Shown: positions 48,602 through 61,051, counted from the stretch's first letter. The stretch is 64,000 nucleotides of DNA from Rodentibacter caecimuris (GCF_001019715.1 NZ_BBXJ01000001.1:682001-746000); one strand, 5' to 3'. Notes: generated from the sequence alone by a model not told the origin. A program made the numbers and translations.

Positions 48602-49342
48602 TTAGAATTTAACAATATGTCCGTAACCCTCTAAAATTGATTTAATATGTTCCAACGATTCACGTGTCGGCGGCATTACATCTTCAAGCTCATAATCAAA
48701 ACCGAGTGTTTTCCATTTATGCGCCCCAAGACGGTGATAAGGCAATAGCTCAACTTTTTCAATATTTTCCATTCCTTCAATAAATTGTCCAAGCAGATGG
48801 ACATCATGATCACTGTCTGTATAACCCGGAACCACTACATAGCGAATCCAGGTTCTTTGATTACGTTTTTGCAAATATTTAGCAAATTCCAGCGTTCGTT
48901 TATTAGGTACACCAATCAAATTCTGGTGAACCTGATCATTTAATTCCTTCAAATCGAGTAAAACAAGATCGGTAACATCCAAGAGTTCATCAATCACGGG
49001 ATCATAATGACGGACAAAACCATTGGTATCAAGACAAGTATTAATCCCCTCTTTTTTACAAGCACGGAACCAGTCCCGTACAAATTCCGCCTGAAGAATC
49101 GCCTCACCACCTGATGCCGTCACACCGCCACCCGTTGCATTCATAAAATGACGATAACTCACCACTTCTTTCATTAGCTCGTCAACACTGATTTCTCTAC
49201 CGCCATCCAAATCCCAAGTATCTCGGTTGTGACAGTATTTACAACGCATAAGACAGCCTTGCATAAATAAAATAAAACGAATGCCCGGACCGTCTACCGT
49301 ACCACAAGACTCAAATGAATGAATTCTTCCTAAAACAGACAT
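48602..49342 (-). CDS. pflA: Pyruvate formate-lyase activating enzyme
   Basis: Radical SAM enzyme that creates the glycyl radical on PflB (and GrcA). The ATG at 49342 ([20 protein letters not shown]) matches the E. coli start, giving 246 residues. The longer frame upstream adds an unlikely hydrophobic leader. The iron-sulfur motif [14 protein letters not shown] is the canonical CxxxCxxC, and [11 protein letters not shown] is the SAM-binding GGE region. It is 127 bases after pflB, with a terminator between them. Confidence 0.96.
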   Translation of the reverse strand: MSVLGRIHSFESCGTVDGPGIRFILFMQGCLMRCKYCHNRDTWDLDGGREISVDELMKEVVSYRHFMNATGGGVTASGGEAILQAEFVRDWFRACKKEGINTCLDTNGFVRHYDPVIDELLDVTDLVLLDLKELNDQVHQNLIGVPNKRTLEFAKYLQKRNQRTWIRYVVVPGYTDSDHDVHLLGQFIEGMENIEKVELLPYHRLGAHKWKTLGFDYELEDVMPPTRESLEHIKSILEGYGHIVKF

Positions 49343-49395
49343 AATAAACTCACAATTAAAAATATAGCTAAATTTTATCAGAATATACAATAATA

Positions 49396-49424
49396 AAAAA
49401 TGAGCCTGATTTCACTCAGGCTCA
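49396..49424 (-). terminator. Terminator between pflB and pflA
   Basis: A 9-bp perfect stem (TGAGCCTGA / TCAGGCTCA) with a 6-base loop. On the minus strand TTTTTTATT follows. It suggests that most pflB transcripts end before pflA. Confidence 0.85.
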
Positions 49425-49469
49425 CTATTTCGATATTTCCGCTAAAGTGCGGTCAATTTTTTCAAAATT

Positions 49470-51782
49470 TTACATGGTTTCCGTAAAGGTACGGGTAATC
49501 ACGTCTTGTTGTTGCTCTTTAGTCAAAGAGTTAAAACGCACCGCATAGCCTGATACACGAATAGTTAATTGTGGATATTTATCCGGATTTTCCATTGCAT
49601 CTAACAACATTTCACGGTTCAACACATTAACATTTAAGTGTTGGCCACCTTCAACTGTTGCTTCATGATGGAAATAACCATCCATCAAACCTGCAAGGTT
49701 ACGACGTTGTGCTTCTGCATCTTTACCTAATGCATTTGGTACGATTGAGAAAGTGTAAGAAATTCCATCTTTTGCATAAGCAAACGGAAGTTTAGCTACA
49801 GATGTTAATGACGCTACCGCACCCTTTTGGTCACGACCATGCATTGGGTTTGCCCCAGGTCCGAATGGTGCACCGGCACGGCGACCATCCGGTGTATTAC
49901 CTGTTTTCTTACCATATACCACGTTAGAGGTGATAGTAAGTACGGATTGAGTAGGTACTGCATTGCGATAAGTTTTGAGTTTTTGAATTTTCTTCATAAA
50001 GCGTTCAACCAAATCACACGCAATGTCATCTACACGGTTATCGTTGTTACCATATTGTGGATATTCGCCTTCGATTTCAAAATCGATTGCTACGTTAGAA
50101 GCAACAACATTCCCTTCTTTATCTTTAATGTCGCCACGGATTGGTTTTACTTTGGCATATTTGATTGCAGAAAGTGAATCCGCCGCCACAGAAAGACCAG
50201 CAATACCACACGCCATTGTGCGATATACATCACGATCATGTAATGCCATTAATGCCGCTTCATATGAATATTTATCATGCATATAGTGGATAATATTTAG
50301 CGCAGTCACATATTGTTTTGCTAACCAATCCATGAAACTATCCATGCGGGTCATTACAGTATCAAAATCTAATACTTCATCTGTAATCGGTGCAGTTTTA
50401 GGTCCAACTTGCATACCTAATTTTTCATCAACACCACCATTGATTGCGTATAGCAAGGTTTTCGCTAAGTTCGCACGAGCCCCGAAGAATTGCATTTGTT
50501 TACCGACAATCATCGGTGATACGCAACATGCGATTGCATAATCATCGTTATTGAAGTCAGGACGCATTAAATCATCGTTTTCATACTGAACGGATGAAGT
50601 ATCAATAGAAACTTTTGCACAGAAACGTTTGAAGTTTTCCGGTAATTGTTCAGACCAAAGAATAGTAAGGTTTGGCTCCGGAGAAGTTCCCATATTATAA
50701 AGGGTATGCAAAATACGGAAGGTATTTTTGGTCACTAATGTACGACCGTCCAATCCCATACCGGCGATGGTTTCTGTTGCCCACATTGGGTCGCCGGAGA
50801 ATAATTGATCATATTCAGGCGTACGTAAGAAACGCACCATACGTAGTTTCATCACTAAGTGATCAACTAATTCTTGTGCTTCCCCTTCCGTGATTTTGCC
50901 TGCTTTTAAGTCGCGTTCAATGTAAATATCAATGAAGGTAGCAGTACGACCAAATGACATTGCCGCACCATTTTGCGATTTAATTGCTGCTAAATAAGCA
51001 AAATACATCCATTGAATTGCTTCTTGTGCATTCGTTGCCGGATTAGAAATATCGTAGCCGTAACTTGCCGCCATTTGTTTCATTTGAGCAAGTGCACGGT
51101 GTTGCTCTGCGATTTCTTCACGTAAACGAATCGTTGCTTCAAGATCAATACCATTTTCAAGATTTTCTTGTAGAGAGGAGAATTGGGCGTATTTATCTTT
51201 CATTAAGAAATCGACACCGTAAAGTGCAACGCGGCGATAATCCCCGATGATACGACCACGACCATAAGCATCCGGTAAACCGGTTAACACACCGGATTTA
51301 CGACAACGTAAAATGTCCGGAGTATAAACATCAAACACCCCTTGGTTATGGGTTTTACGATATTCGGTAAAGATTTTTTTCACTTCCGGATCAAGCTCGC
51401 GACCATAAACTTTACATGACCCCTCTACCATTTTGATACCACCAAATGGCATGATCGCACGTTTTAAAGGTGCATCGGTCTGAAGACCAACGATTTTTTC
51501 TAAATCTTTATTGATATAACCCGGTGCGTGAGAAATGATCGTTGATGGTGTATGCTCATCAAAGTCCAATGGGGCATGTGTGCGGTTTTCAATTTTAATC
51601 CCTTCCATAACGGTTTCCCAAAGCTTAGTTGTCGCTTCGGTCGGCCCTGCTAAGAAAGAATCGTCACCTTCATATGGTGTATAGTTTTTTTGAATAAAAT
51701 CACGTACATTGACATTTTCTTGCCAATCACCGCCTGTAAAACCAGCCCAAGCAACTTTTTGTGCATCATTAAGTTCTGACAT
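49470..51782 (-). CDS. pflB: Formate C-acetyltransferase (pyruvate formate-lyase)
   Basis: Cleaves pyruvate with CoA to acetyl-CoA and formate without oxygen. I take the ATG at 51782 ([15 protein letters not shown]), better spaced from AAAGGA than an ATG two codons upstream; 770 residues. The catalytic cysteine pair is in IACCVSPM and the radical glycine in [11 protein letters not shown]. The last 60 residues are nearly repeated by GrcA at 211. It lies 52 bases downstream of focA. The formate produced is exported by FocA. Confidence 0.98.
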   Translation of the reverse strand: MSELNDAQKVAWAGFTGGDWQENVNVRDFIQKNYTPYEGDDSFLAGPTEATTKLWETVMEGIKIENRTHAPLDFDEHTPSTIISHAPGYINKDLEKIVGLQTDAPLKRAIMPFGGIKMVEGSCKVYGRELDPEVKKIFTEYRKTHNQGVFDVYTPDILRCRKSGVLTGLPDAYGRGRIIGDYRRVALYGVDFLMKDKYAQFSSLQENLENGIDLEATIRLREEIAEQHRALAQMKQMAASYGYDISNPATNAQEAIQWMYFAYLAAIKSQNGAAMSFGRTATFIDIYIERDLKAGKITEGEAQELVDHLVMKLRMVRFLRTPEYDQLFSGDPMWATETIAGMGLDGRTLVTKNTFRILHTLYNMGTSPEPNLTILWSEQLPENFKRFCAKVSIDTSSVQYENDDLMRPDFNNDDYAIACCVSPMIVGKQMQFFGARANLAKTLLYAINGGVDEKLGMQVGPKTAPITDEVLDFDTVMTRMDSFMDWLAKQYVTALNIIHYMHDKYSYEAALMALHDRDVYRTMACGIAGLSVAADSLSAIKYAKVKPIRGDIKDKEGNVVASNVAIDFEIEGEYPQYGNNDNRVDDIACDLVERFMKKIQKLKTYRNAVPTQSVLTITSNVVYGKKTGNTPDGRRAGAPFGPGANPMHGRDQKGAVASLTSVAKLPFAYAKDGISYTFSIVPNALGKDAEAQRRNLAGLMDGYFHHEATVEGGQHLNVNVLNREMLLDAMENPDKYPQLTIRVSGYAVRFNSLTKEQQQDVITRTFTETM

Positions 51783-51834
51783 AGTCATTTCCTTTGTTAA
51801 TTATTAAAAATAAACCCTTTCAATTCATTAATGG

Positions 51835-52686
51835 CTAATGAGATCTTGTCAAGTAACGTTGAAATAAGGCAACGCAAACTGCACCGCCTACAATATTACC
51901 CAACGTTACCGGTATTAAATTCTTTACAATAAAATTGTAGACATTTAAATCAGCGTATTTGTTCGCTTCAATGCCTAATTGTAGCCAAAATTCAGGACTA
52001 CTATAATGTGCGGTCATAATTCCCATAGGAATCATAAACATATTCGCCACACAGTGTTCAAAACCTGATGCCACAAATAAGGCAATCGGCAAAATCATAA
52101 TAAATGCCTTATCTACAACTGTCTTTCCCGAATAAGATAACCAAACCGCCAAGCACACCATAATGTTACATAAAATGCCTAAATTAAAGGCTTCAAACCA
52201 AGTATGATGAATTTTATGTTGTGCCACTGTAAGTATAGTTAGACCCCATTGACCGTTTGCAACCATAGTTTGACCGCCAAACCAAATAAGCGCGGTAATA
52301 ATTAGACCACCGATAAAGTTTCCAAAATATACTGCAATCCAATTACGAAGCATTTGCCATGTTGTGATTTTACCAGCAATACGGGCAATAAATGTGATAG
52401 TGGATGAAGTAAAGAGTTCCGCCCCCAATAACACCACCATAATGACTCCGATAGAGAAAACTATTCCGCCTACCAGTTTAGCTAATCCCCATGATACTTC
52501 AACAAGTGCGGTCTGCGTGGTTGTATAAAATACAAATGCTAGTGCAATGCAAGCACCGGCACTGATACCCGACATAAAAGAAAGTAAAGGTCGTTTTCGA
52601 GCTTTATAAGTTGCGCTATCTTCTGCGAAATTTGTCGCTTCGATTGGAGTTAATGCTACTATTGAAGAATTTTTAACATCTGGCAT
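51835..52686 (-). CDS. focA: Formate channel FocA
   Basis: Pentameric inner-membrane formate/nitrite channel. The 283-residue protein has six membrane helices and the FNT motifs LLGAELFTSSTITFIARIAGKI (near 100-120) and GNFIGGLIITAL. The central His of the pore is present (FEHCVANMFMIPMG). It is directly upstream of pflB, as in many facultative anaerobes, with pflB and grcA forming a functional set. Confidence 0.96.
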   Translation of the reverse strand: MPDVKNSSIVALTPIEATNFAEDSATYKARKRPLLSFMSGISAGACIALAFVFYTTTQTALVEVSWGLAKLVGGIVFSIGVIMVVLLGAELFTSSTITFIARIAGKITTWQMLRNWIAVYFGNFIGGLIITALIWFGGQTMVANGQWGLTILTVAQHKIHHTWFEAFNLGILCNIMVCLAVWLSYSGKTVVDKAFIMILPIALFVASGFEHCVANMFMIPMGIMTAHYSSPEFWLQLGIEANKYADLNVYNFIVKNLIPVTLGNIVGGAVCVALFQRYLTRSH

Positions 52687-52788
52687 AAAACACCTTATAT
52701 AGAGCCTTCATTTTTAGTATTGTAGTTATAATTTGGAGACATTTTACTCTCTTAACTATTCTTTGCAATAAACATTAATAAACAAAAT

Positions 52789-52802
52789 TTGATATTTTAC
52801 AA
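52789..52802. promoter_or_regulatory. Possible FNR site upstream of focA-pflB
   Basis: TTGAT-ATTT-TACAA matches FNR consensus TTGAT-N4-ATCAA in the first half and 3 of 5 bases in the second. It lies about 103 bases upstream of the focA ATG, where an anaerobic activator would be expected. Weak on sequence alone. Confidence 0.35.
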
Positions 52803-52833
52803 CTTTTGTTAAAGTTTTATTTTTTAATATAAA

Positions 52834-52859
52834 AAAAGCTTGGAAAAAACCAAGCTTTT
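52834..52859 (-). terminator. Terminator of the rpsP-rimM-trmD-rplS operon
   Basis: A 10-bp stem (AAAAGCTTGG / CCAAGCTTTT) with a 6-base loop, 18 bases past the rplS stop, followed on the minus strand by a T run. Confidence 0.9.
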
Positions 52860-52877
52860 ATATTTTTTTCAGTGAAA

Positions 52878-53246
<369 letters not shown>

Positions 53247-53252
53247 CTAGAA

Positions 53253-54002
53253 TTAACTGATTTTACTGTTACGCTCGGTTTGCACCTGTTTTAACAGCCT
53301 ACATTGTTCGTCAGTCAGAGCTAGGCTTTCTAAGAGCTCAGGGCGGCGGAGCCATGTTCGTTTTAGTGATTGTTTTAATCGCCACTTACGAATTTCTTCA
53401 TGATGCCCCGACATCAGCACTGGTGGTACGGTTAAGCCTTCTAACACTTCCGGACGGGTGTAATGCGGACAATCCAGCAATCCGTCTGCAAAAGAATCCT
53501 CTTCTGCCGAAGCCTGCTTGCCTAATACACCAGGAATAAAACGGGCAATAGCATCAATTAATGTCATTGCCGGCAATTCTCCGCCGGTTAAGACGTAATC
53601 TCCGACTGACCATTCTTCATCAATTTCAGTTTCAATCAATCGTTCATCAATACCTTCATAACGACCACAGACCAAAATTAATTTTTGGTTTTGTGCTAAT
53701 GTCGTTACACCGTTTTGATCAAGTTTACGTCCTTGCGGTGAAAGATAAATTACCTTTGCACCCTCTCCCGCAACCGCTTTTGCCGCATGAATAGCATCCC
53801 GTAAAGGTTGTACCATCATCAGCATCCCCGGACCACCACCATAAGGTCGGTCATCAACGGTTTTATGCTTATCATGCGTGAAATCACGAGGATTCCAACA
53901 TTGCACCTGCAAGAGATTGTGTTTTACAGCTTTGCCGGTTACCCCAAATTCCGTAATCGCTTTAAACATTTCGGGGAATAAACTAATTATCCCAATCCAC
54001 AT
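53253..54002 (-). CDS. trmD: tRNA (guanine-N1)-methyltransferase TrmD
   Basis: Methylates G37 next to the anticodon to prevent frameshifting. The 249-residue SPOUT enzyme has the knotted SAM site in [15 protein letters not shown] and [15 protein letters not shown], and the catalytic loop [18 protein letters not shown]. It begins [13 protein letters not shown] as in E. coli. Third gene of the operon. Confidence 0.98.
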   Translation of the reverse strand: MWIGIISLFPEMFKAITEFGVTGKAVKHNLLQVQCWNPRDFTHDKHKTVDDRPYGGGPGMLMMVQPLRDAIHAAKAVAGEGAKVIYLSPQGRKLDQNGVTTLAQNQKLILVCGRYEGIDERLIETEIDEEWSVGDYVLTGGELPAMTLIDAIARFIPGVLGKQASAEEDSFADGLLDCPHYTRPEVLEGLTVPPVLMSGHHEEIRKWRLKQSLKRTWLRRPELLESLALTDEQCRLLKQVQTERNSKIS

Positions 54003-54059
54003 GATTTGACCCTACTTTAGTTTAAAAACATACAGCATTACGTTTATGCATACTTGAGA

Positions 54060-54587
54060 TTAGAAACCAGCGTCCCAATCCACTTCGATAGTTTTCGTGG
54101 TGAGATCGACTCTTTTAACTACTTGTTCATACAAAAACGGAATTAACCGTTCCTGTTTTCCAAAAGCATCTTTTGTATTTGCTTTAACCACCAAAACATC
54201 ATTAGAACCGGTTTCCATCATCTCCGTTACCGTTCCCATAGTATAACCTTGAAGATTTACGACGGAACAGCCGATTAAATCATGCCAGTAATAATCGCCT
54301 TCTTCAAGCTCAGGGAAAACGGACAAATCCACACCGATTTCAATATTTGCTAAAACCTGTGCGGATTCACGATCATCCACGCCCTTCAGCTTAACAATCA
54401 GTTCGTGGTTATGATGACGCCAATTTTCAAGTTCTGTTGGTTGCCACTCACCCTTAATTTTTAAAAACCAAGGCTGATAGTCAAAAATGCTTTCAGCATA
54501 TTCGGTTGATGAATAAATACGCAACCACCCACGAATACCGTAAGTTGAGCCTAATTTGCCCACAACTTCAATACGTTGTTGTTCCAT
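54060..54587 (-). CDS. rimM: 16S rRNA processing protein RimM
   Basis: Assembly factor of the 30S head that binds S19. The ATG at 54587 ([24 protein letters not shown]) is preferred to a GTG three codons upstream because AGG is well spaced from it; 175 residues. An N-terminal barrel and a PRC-like C-terminal barrel ([13 protein letters not shown], then [13 protein letters not shown]) are visible. It lies between rpsP and trmD. Confidence 0.96.
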   Translation of the reverse strand: MEQQRIEVVGKLGSTYGIRGWLRIYSSTEYAESIFDYQPWFLKIKGEWQPTELENWRHHNHELIVKLKGVDDRESAQVLANIEIGVDLSVFPELEEGDYYWHDLIGCSVVNLQGYTMGTVTEMMETGSNDVLVVKANTKDAFGKQERLIPFLYEQVVKRVDLTTKTIEVDWDAGF

Positions 54588-54618
54588 ATTTTTCACCTAT
54601 CTCTCGTTTAAAAGCGAA

Positions 54619-54867
54619 TTAAGCCGCTTTTTGAACTTCTTTTACCAAGCTCGCAACACGATCAGATAATGATGCGCCTTGACCTACCCAGTGGTTTACA
54701 CGGTCTAAATCAATGCGAACACGTTCTGCTTTACCTTGTGCGATAGGGTTGAAAAAACCTACACGCTCAATGAAACGACCGTCACGCGGTGAACGGCTGT
54801 CAGCGACTACGATTTGATAAAATGGGCGTTTTTTAGCTCCGCCACGAGATAAACGAATGGTTACCAT
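54619..54867 (-). CDS. rpsP: 30S ribosomal protein S16
   Basis: The 82-residue protein begins [20 protein letters not shown], the S16 signature, followed by [19 protein letters not shown]. First gene of the operon. The 224 bases upstream contain its promoter and the convergent-side terminator of gdhA; nothing else was seen. Confidence 0.98.
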   Translation of the reverse strand: MVTIRLSRGGAKKRPFYQIVVADSRSPRDGRFIERVGFFNPIAQGKAERVRIDLDRVNHWVGQGASLSDRVASLVKEVQKAA

Positions 54868-55038
54868 AACCTTCCTCTAAATGTTTGATTACTAAAAGAA
54901 TATTTTCAAGTTCGAAAGACACTTAAAATATAACTTACTTTTTTCTCTGTATATATAGACAAAAAGCCCAAGGATTTTACACTTTTTGAACAAAAAGGCA
55001 AGTTAAAACAACGATGGAGAGACATAAATTCTATAAAC

Positions 55039-55075
55039 AAAATGACCGCACTTTACAAAAAGAGCAGTCATTTTT
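55039..55075 (-). terminator. Terminator of gdhA built on a USS
   Basis: An imperfect 11-bp stem (AAAATGACCGC / GCAGTCATTTT, one mismatch) with one arm inside a USS, 16 bases beyond the gdhA stop. Confidence 0.7.
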
Positions 55076-55091
55076 GTTAAACATTTAGAAG

Positions 55092-56441
55092 TTAATAAAC
55101 CCCTTGCGCCAACATCGCATCAGCCACTTTTACAAAACCGGCAACATTTGCGCCAACAACATAATTAATGTTTTCTTGACCTTTCTCCACACCGTATTTT
55201 TTACAGTTCGCATGAATATCCAACATAATGCGGTGTAATTTGGCATCCACTTCTTCTGCCGTCCAATATAAACGTTGCGAACTTTGCGCCATTTCCAAAC
55301 CGGAGGTTGCCACCCCACCTGCATTTGCCGCTTTACCCGGGCCGAATAATACACCGGCTTCTAAAAACGCATCGGTTGCTTCAATAGAAGTTGGCATATT
55401 CGCACCTTCTGCCACCAATTGTACCCTATTTGCAATTAATGCTTTTGCATCGGCAATTTCAAGTTCATTTTGTGTTGCACAAGGAAGCGCAATATCCGCT
55501 TTAACTTCCCAAGGGCGTTTACCTTCCACATACTGTAAGCCGAATTGTTCCGCATAGTCTTTCACTCGACCGCGTTTCACATTTTTGATATCTAAAAGTG
55601 CGGCTAATTTTTCAGCGGTAAAGCCTTCCGGATCATAGACGTAACCAGATGAGTCCGAGCAAGTGACGACTTTTGCACCTAGTGACAAAGCTTTTTCAAT
55701 AGCATATTGCGCCACATTTCCCGAGCCTGAAACAGACACCACTTTCCCTGCAAAACTATCTCCTTTTTCCGCTAACATGGCTTGGGCAAAATAAACCAAA
55801 CCATAGCCGGTTGCTTCAGGGCGAATTAAGCTACCGCCGAAAGATAAACCACGACCGGTAAATACACAAGCAGCCTGATTGGATAATTTTTTCATATAAC
55901 CGGCAAGGTATCCTACTTCGCGAGCACCCACTCCAATATCCCCGGCAGGCACATCCGTATCCGACCCGATATGGCGATACAATTCTGATATCAACGCCTG
56001 ACAAAAACGCATCACTTCCGCATCAGATTTACCTTTGGGATCAAAATCCGAACCGCCTTTAGCGCCCCCCATTGGTAAGGTTGTCAACGCATTTTTGAAA
56101 ATTTGTTCAAAACCTAAAAATTTTAAGATTGAGAGATTAACGGAAGGATGAAAACGCATTCCGCCTTTGTAAGGCCCGATTGCACTATTAAATTGTACAC
56201 GGAATGCACGATTTACTTGAACTTGACCTTTATCATCCGTCCACGCTACACGAAACTGAAAGGCTCGTTCCGGTTCGACCAAGCGCTCCAATAACGCTTC
56301 GGAACGATATTTCGGATTCGCTTCCAAAAACGGCCAAATGGACGTAAAAACTTCACGAACCGCTTGCAAAAACTCCGGTTGGTGACCATCACGTTGTGCA
56401 ACTTTTGCTAAAAACTCGTCTAAAGATGTGATTGTTGACAT
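55092..56441 (-). CDS. gdhA: NADP-specific glutamate dehydrogenase
   Basis: Aminates 2-oxoglutarate to glutamate with NADPH. The 449-residue protein has the catalytic region KNALTTLPMGGAKGGSDFDPKG with the active Lys, PAGDIGVGAREVGYLAGYMK, and the dinucleotide-binding VSVSGSGNVAQYAIEKA. The length and the sequence match E. coli GdhA (447). It is monocistronic; about 150 bases of AT-rich DNA lie upstream before the hemB terminator. Confidence 0.97.
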   Translation of the reverse strand: MSTITSLDEFLAKVAQRDGHQPEFLQAVREVFTSIWPFLEANPKYRSEALLERLVEPERAFQFRVAWTDDKGQVQVNRAFRVQFNSAIGPYKGGMRFHPSVNLSILKFLGFEQIFKNALTTLPMGGAKGGSDFDPKGKSDAEVMRFCQALISELYRHIGSDTDVPAGDIGVGAREVGYLAGYMKKLSNQAACVFTGRGLSFGGSLIRPEATGYGLVYFAQAMLAEKGDSFAGKVVSVSGSGNVAQYAIEKALSLGAKVVTCSDSSGYVYDPEGFTAEKLAALLDIKNVKRGRVKDYAEQFGLQYVEGKRPWEVKADIALPCATQNELEIADAKALIANRVQLVAEGANMPTSIEATDAFLEAGVLFGPGKAANAGGVATSGLEMAQSSQRLYWTAEEVDAKLHRIMLDIHANCKKYGVEKGQENINYVVGANVAGFVKVADAMLAQGVY

Positions 56442-56587
56442 ACTCGTTTCCTTCTTTTCTTAACGTATTAATGTTGTGTTTGTTTTTTATTATTTACCAC
56501 CGTTCTATGACGGAGTGAGAAACAATATGCAATGACTTATTTAATATTGCAATTATTTTTTTAAGGAAAAAATGAAGAAAAAATAAA

Positions 56588-56618
56588 AAATGAGAAAATA
56601 TTTAATATTTTCTCATTT
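56588..56618 (-). terminator. Terminator of hemB
   Basis: A 15-bp AT-rich perfect stem (AAATGAGAAAATATT / AATATTTTCTCATTT) with a one-base centre, followed on the minus strand by TTTATTTTTT. It lies about 50 bases past the hemB stop. Confidence 0.8.
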
Positions 56619-56671
56619 CTATTGAATTTTATCTAATTTTGATGATAAAGATCACATTTTACCGAAAAAGG

Positions 56672-57697
<1,026 letters not shown>

Positions 57698-57733
57698 TCA
57701 TCCTTAATTATCTGGCTGCTTAATTACAATAAG

Positions 57734-57748
57734 GGGGGCTATGCCCCC
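57734..57748 (-). terminator. GC-rich hairpin after tatC
   Basis: GGGGGC-TAT-GCCCCC, 5 bases beyond the tatC stop and upstream of hemB. Its T run is weak. Confidence 0.55.
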
Positions 57749-57753
57749 ATTCA

Positions 57754-58530
57754 TTATTCTGATTTTTCAGATTCTGACGAATTTTCAACCGCACTTTCTT
57801 CATCATTGTCTTTCGGTTGATAAAAACGTGCCACTAATAAGCCGAGTTCAAACAATAAACACATCGGCACGGCAAGTAAAGTCTGTGAAAAGATATCGGG
57901 CGGTGTCAAAATCATCCCAACAAAAAATGCCCCAACGATAACATAAGGGCGCTTTTCAGAAAGGGATTTCACCGTAGTAACGCCTGTCCAGCAAAGCAAA
58001 ATAATGGCAACCGGTACTTCAAAACATATACCGAAAGCAAGGAATAATGCTAAAGCAAAATCAAGATAGCTACTAATATCCGTAGCAATAGCAACCCCTT
58101 CCGGTGCAGTTTGGGTAAAAAAGCCAAATACGAACGGAAATACCACGTAATAGGCAAATGCAACGCCGCAATAGAATAAAATCGTGCTGGAAAACAGTAA
58201 TGGGTAAATCATTCGTTTTTCATGCTGATATAACGCGGGAGCAACAAACGCCCAAATTTGATAAAGCAAATAAGGAACGGAAATAAACACCGCCACAATT
58301 GCGGTTAATTTAATCGGTGTGAAAAACGGTGTTTGAATATTTGTCGCAATCATTGTTGCCCCTTTCGGCATCACCGCTGTTAGCGGCGCAGCGACAAAAT
58401 GATAAATATCGTTTGAAAAATACACCAAGGCAAGAAACACCAAAACCACGCAAATCACACTACGTAGCAAGCGGTTTCTTAATTCGACAAGGTGGGTTAT
58501 GAGGGGTTGAGATTCATCCACGTGACTCAT
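57754..58530 (-). CDS. tatC: Sec-independent translocase TatC
   Basis: Core receptor of the twin-arginine translocase for folded proteins. The 258-residue protein has six membrane helices, the cytoplasmic N-terminal motif [15 protein letters not shown], the conserved [14 protein letters not shown] and the invariant region [19 protein letters not shown]. The C-terminal tail is acidic. It lies 9 bases after tatB. Confidence 0.97.
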   Translation of the reverse strand: MSHVDESQPLITHLVELRNRLLRSVICVVLVFLALVYFSNDIYHFVAAPLTAVMPKGATMIATNIQTPFFTPIKLTAIVAVFISVPYLLYQIWAFVAPALYQHEKRMIYPLLFSSTILFYCGVAFAYYVVFPFVFGFFTQTAPEGVAIATDISSYLDFALALFLAFGICFEVPVAIILLCWTGVTTVKSLSEKRPYVIVGAFFVGMILTPPDIFSQTLLAVPMCLLFELGLLVARFYQPKDNDEESAVENSSESEKSE

Positions 58531-58539
58531 AAAAACTCT

Positions 58540-59091
58540 CTATGGTTGGGATTTTAATTTTGTTGGCGGCGCAACACCTATATCATCCGGCGGATAATAA
58601 TCAGATAAGCGTTCGGTTAATTCCGCTTGCTCATGCGGCTCAAGTGCGGTCAAATTCGACGCCGTTTTTTCATCCTCTTGGTTTTCCATAGGCTCTTCTT
58701 CAGGAATTGGCGACTCCGTAAATTTATCCCTATTTTCAGCCGCACTTTTAATTTCTTTAATTTGCTCTTCTACCGTTGTCCCCGCCTCTGCCGCCTTACT
58801 TTCCAGTTCGGCACGCATTTTATCCGCTTGTACTTTTAACTCTTCAACGGTTTTACTTAGCTCGGGAGAAAGCGTTTGCAAATTCAAAGATTCCGCCTTC
58901 TTAATACTATCCTGCAATTCTTGTAATTTCAGTTCTTGTTTTAATTCATTTTGAACATTAGCCGCTAGCCCGCGAATGGTTTTTACCCAGCCCATAACAG
59001 TTCTGATCGCCACAGGCAAGCGCTTAGGCCCCAGTACAACCAGCCCCACGATCATTAATAAAACAAGTTCGGAAAAACCAACATCAAACAC
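58540..59091 (-). CDS. tatB: Sec-independent translocase TatB
   Basis: Receptor partner of TatC. The 183-residue protein begins [26 protein letters not shown] with the TatB Glu8 and hinge Gly-Pro, then a long amphipathic helix (about 25-115) and an acidic, low-complexity tail. Two USS cores are embedded in the tail region. Gap to tatA is 3 bases. Confidence 0.95.
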   Translation of the reverse strand: MFDVGFSELVLLMIVGLVVLGPKRLPVAIRTVMGWVKTIRGLAANVQNELKQELKLQELQDSIKKAESLNLQTLSPELSKTVEELKVQADKMRAELESKAAEAGTTVEEQIKEIKSAAENRDKFTESPIPEEEPMENQEDEKTASNLTALEPHEQAELTERLSDYYPPDDIGVAPPTKLKSQP

Positions 59092-59094
59092 GGG

Positions 59095-59325
59095 TTATAC
59101 CTGTTCTTTTTCTTTTACTGTCTCAGTTTTTGCAGCTTCAGTATTGTTATCAATAGACTTAAACTCTGCATCCTTGGTTTTTGGCTCATCATCTTGCATC
59201 GCTTTTTTAAAACCTTTTACCGCAGCACCAAGATCAGAGCCTGCATTTCTTAATTTTTTCGTACCGAAAACCAACAAAATCACCACTAATAAAATGATCA
59301 TTTGTGCAGGGGATAAACCAAACAT
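59095..59325 (-). CDS. tatA: Sec-independent translocase TatA
   Basis: Pore-forming subunit of the Tat system. I use the ATG at 59325 ([25 protein letters not shown]), preceded by ACGGAG, giving 76 residues. The longer frame would add a polar extension that TatA does not have. Helix, hinge ([10 protein letters not shown]) and amphipathic helix with KGFKKAM are complete. First gene of tatABC. Confidence 0.96.
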   Translation of the reverse strand: MFGLSPAQMIILLVVILLVFGTKKLRNAGSDLGAAVKGFKKAMQDDEPKTKDAEFKSIDNNTEAAKTETVKEKEQV

Positions 59326-59516
59326 AATAAAACTCCGTTCTAAAAATGAAAATTTGGGGCTGAATATACTCTTTTTGATTTCGTTGAACAATAGCTAAGG
59401 GGGATTATTTTCTGATCTAACGCAAAGTGCGGTAGTTTTTTTCTATAAATTTAAAAGTTGGAAGAACGACAAAAATTGCTATAATCACCCCTCATTTTTT
59501 ATGAGGAAAAACAAGT

Positions 59517-60386
59517 ATGAACTCAATTTCTTACTGGCAACGCCTGAAAATCGCTTTTCAATATGTGATGCCTCAACTCTATTTAACCCGATTTGCCGGG
59601 TGGTTTGCAAAGCAAAAATGGGGAGCCGTGACACATCTTGCCATTAAAGCCTTTGCCAAAAAATACAACATTGATATGAGCATTGCACAAAAAGAACAAT
59701 TCAATGAATACGCCAGTTTTAACGAATTTTTTATTCGTCCGCTAAAAAACAACAGTCGCCCAATTAATCAAAATCCGACCGCACTTTGCCTACCGGCGGA
59801 CGGCCATATTAGCGAATGCGGTCATATTGATGACAACCTTTTATTGCAGGCAAAAGGCCATTTTTTTCGTTTAGAAGATCTCTTAGCAGAGGATAAAGAA
59901 TTGGTCGAAACCTTTAAAAACGGGGAGTTTGCCACCACTTACCTTTCACCTCGTGATTATCACCGTGTACATATGCCCTGTGATGCGACGCTTCGTAAAA
60001 TGATTTACGTACCGGGCGATTTATTTTCAGTGAATCCGTTTTTAGCCCGACACGTACCAAATTTATTCGCCCGTAACGAGCGCCTTATTTGTGTTTTTGA
60101 TACGACATTCGGCACAATGGTGCAAATCCTCGTGGGTGCAACCATTACCGCCAGTATCGGCACAACGTGGGCGGGAATAATTAATCCGCCACGTCACAAT
60201 GAAGTGAAAACTTGGACTTATGAAGGTGAAAGTGCGGTGAAATTTACCAAAGGTCAAGAAATGGGCTGGTTCCAACTCGGCTCGACCGTCATCAATTTAT
60301 TCCAAGAAAATCAAGTGCATTTAGCCTCTCACCTCACTGCGGGCGAGCCGGTGCGCATGGGTGAAATTTTGGCATATAAAAATTAA
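59517..60386 (+). CDS. psd: Phosphatidylserine decarboxylase proenzyme
   Basis: Makes phosphatidylethanolamine at the inner membrane. The 289-residue proenzyme self-cleaves within LGST (Gly255|Ser256), leaving a pyruvoyl group on the 34-residue alpha chain. The catalytic His and Asp are in LSPRDYHRVHMPC. It is divergent from tatA; fklB follows after 22 bases on the same strand. Confidence 0.96.
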   Translation: MNSISYWQRLKIAFQYVMPQLYLTRFAGWFAKQKWGAVTHLAIKAFAKKYNIDMSIAQKEQFNEYASFNEFFIRPLKNNSRPINQNPTALCLPADGHISECGHIDDNLLLQAKGHFFRLEDLLAEDKELVETFKNGEFATTYLSPRDYHRVHMPCDATLRKMIYVPGDLFSVNPFLARHVPNLFARNERLICVFDTTFGTMVQILVGATITASIGTTWAGIINPPRHNEVKTWTYEGESAVKFTKGQEMGWFQLGSTVINLFQENQVHLASHLTAGEPVRMGEILAYKN

Positions 60387-60408
60387 TTTTTAATTAAAAG
60401 GAAAACAC

Positions 60409-61032
60409 ATGAATTTTGAACAAATTAAATTAGAAAACCTTTCTGAAAAAGGAAGCTACGGTATTGGTTTACAAATCGGTCAGCAATTACTCGAAAGCCA
60501 AATGGATATTACCGTAGAAGCTCTCGCAAAAGGCATTTTCGATGCGTTAAATCATAATCAACCTGCCTTAGACATTAATGAATTAATGCTTTCCGTACAA
60601 CAACTTCAGCAACAAGCGGCAGAAGCGCAACAAGCTCAATTCAAAGCCATTGAAGAAGAAGGGAAAGCCTTTTTAGCAGAAAATGCGAAAAAATCAGGTG
60701 TAACCGTCACTGACAGCGGACTTCAATATGAAATCATGACGGAAGGTACGGGCGCAAAACCGTCGGCAACCGATAAAGTTCGCGTTCACTATACCGGTAC
60801 GTTACCAAACGGAACCGTGTTTGATAGTTCGGTATCACGCGGTCAGCCTGCGGAATTTCCGGTAAATGGTGTGATTCGCGGCTGGGTAGAAGCATTACAA
60901 ATGATGCCGGTAGGATCTAAATGGAAACTCACCATTCCACACGAATTAGCCTACGGTGAACGGGGCGCAGGTGCTTCTATTCCACCATTCTCTACCCTTG
61001 TATTTGAAGTGGAATTATTGGATATTCTTTAA
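60409..61032 (+). CDS. fklB: FKBP-type peptidyl-prolyl isomerase FklB
   Basis: A 207-residue rotamase: an N-terminal dimerisation helix region (about 1-90, Gln- and Ala-rich) and a C-terminal FKBP domain. The FKBP domain has VRVHYTGTLPNGTVFDSSVSR, GVIRGWVEALQMM, PHELAYGERGAG and TLVFEVELLDIL. There is no signal peptide, which suggests the cytoplasmic FklB and not the periplasmic FkpA. AAAAGGAAAACAC precedes the ATG. Confidence 0.93.
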   Translation: MNFEQIKLENLSEKGSYGIGLQIGQQLLESQMDITVEALAKGIFDALNHNQPALDINELMLSVQQLQQQAAEAQQAQFKAIEEEGKAFLAENAKKSGVTVTDSGLQYEIMTEGTGAKPSATDKVRVHYTGTLPNGTVFDSSVSRGQPAEFPVNGVIRGWVEALQMMPVGSKWKLTIPHELAYGERGAGASIPPFSTLVFEVELLDIL

Positions 61033-61051
61033 TTCTCAATAACAAAAAGAT

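Noticed and set aside
56635-56665. CRP or FNR site near hemB-gdhA (TGATGATAAAGATCACA)
   Set aside because: Only one half-site fits well; the other matches 3 of 5 bases and the position is about 200 bases from gdhA.
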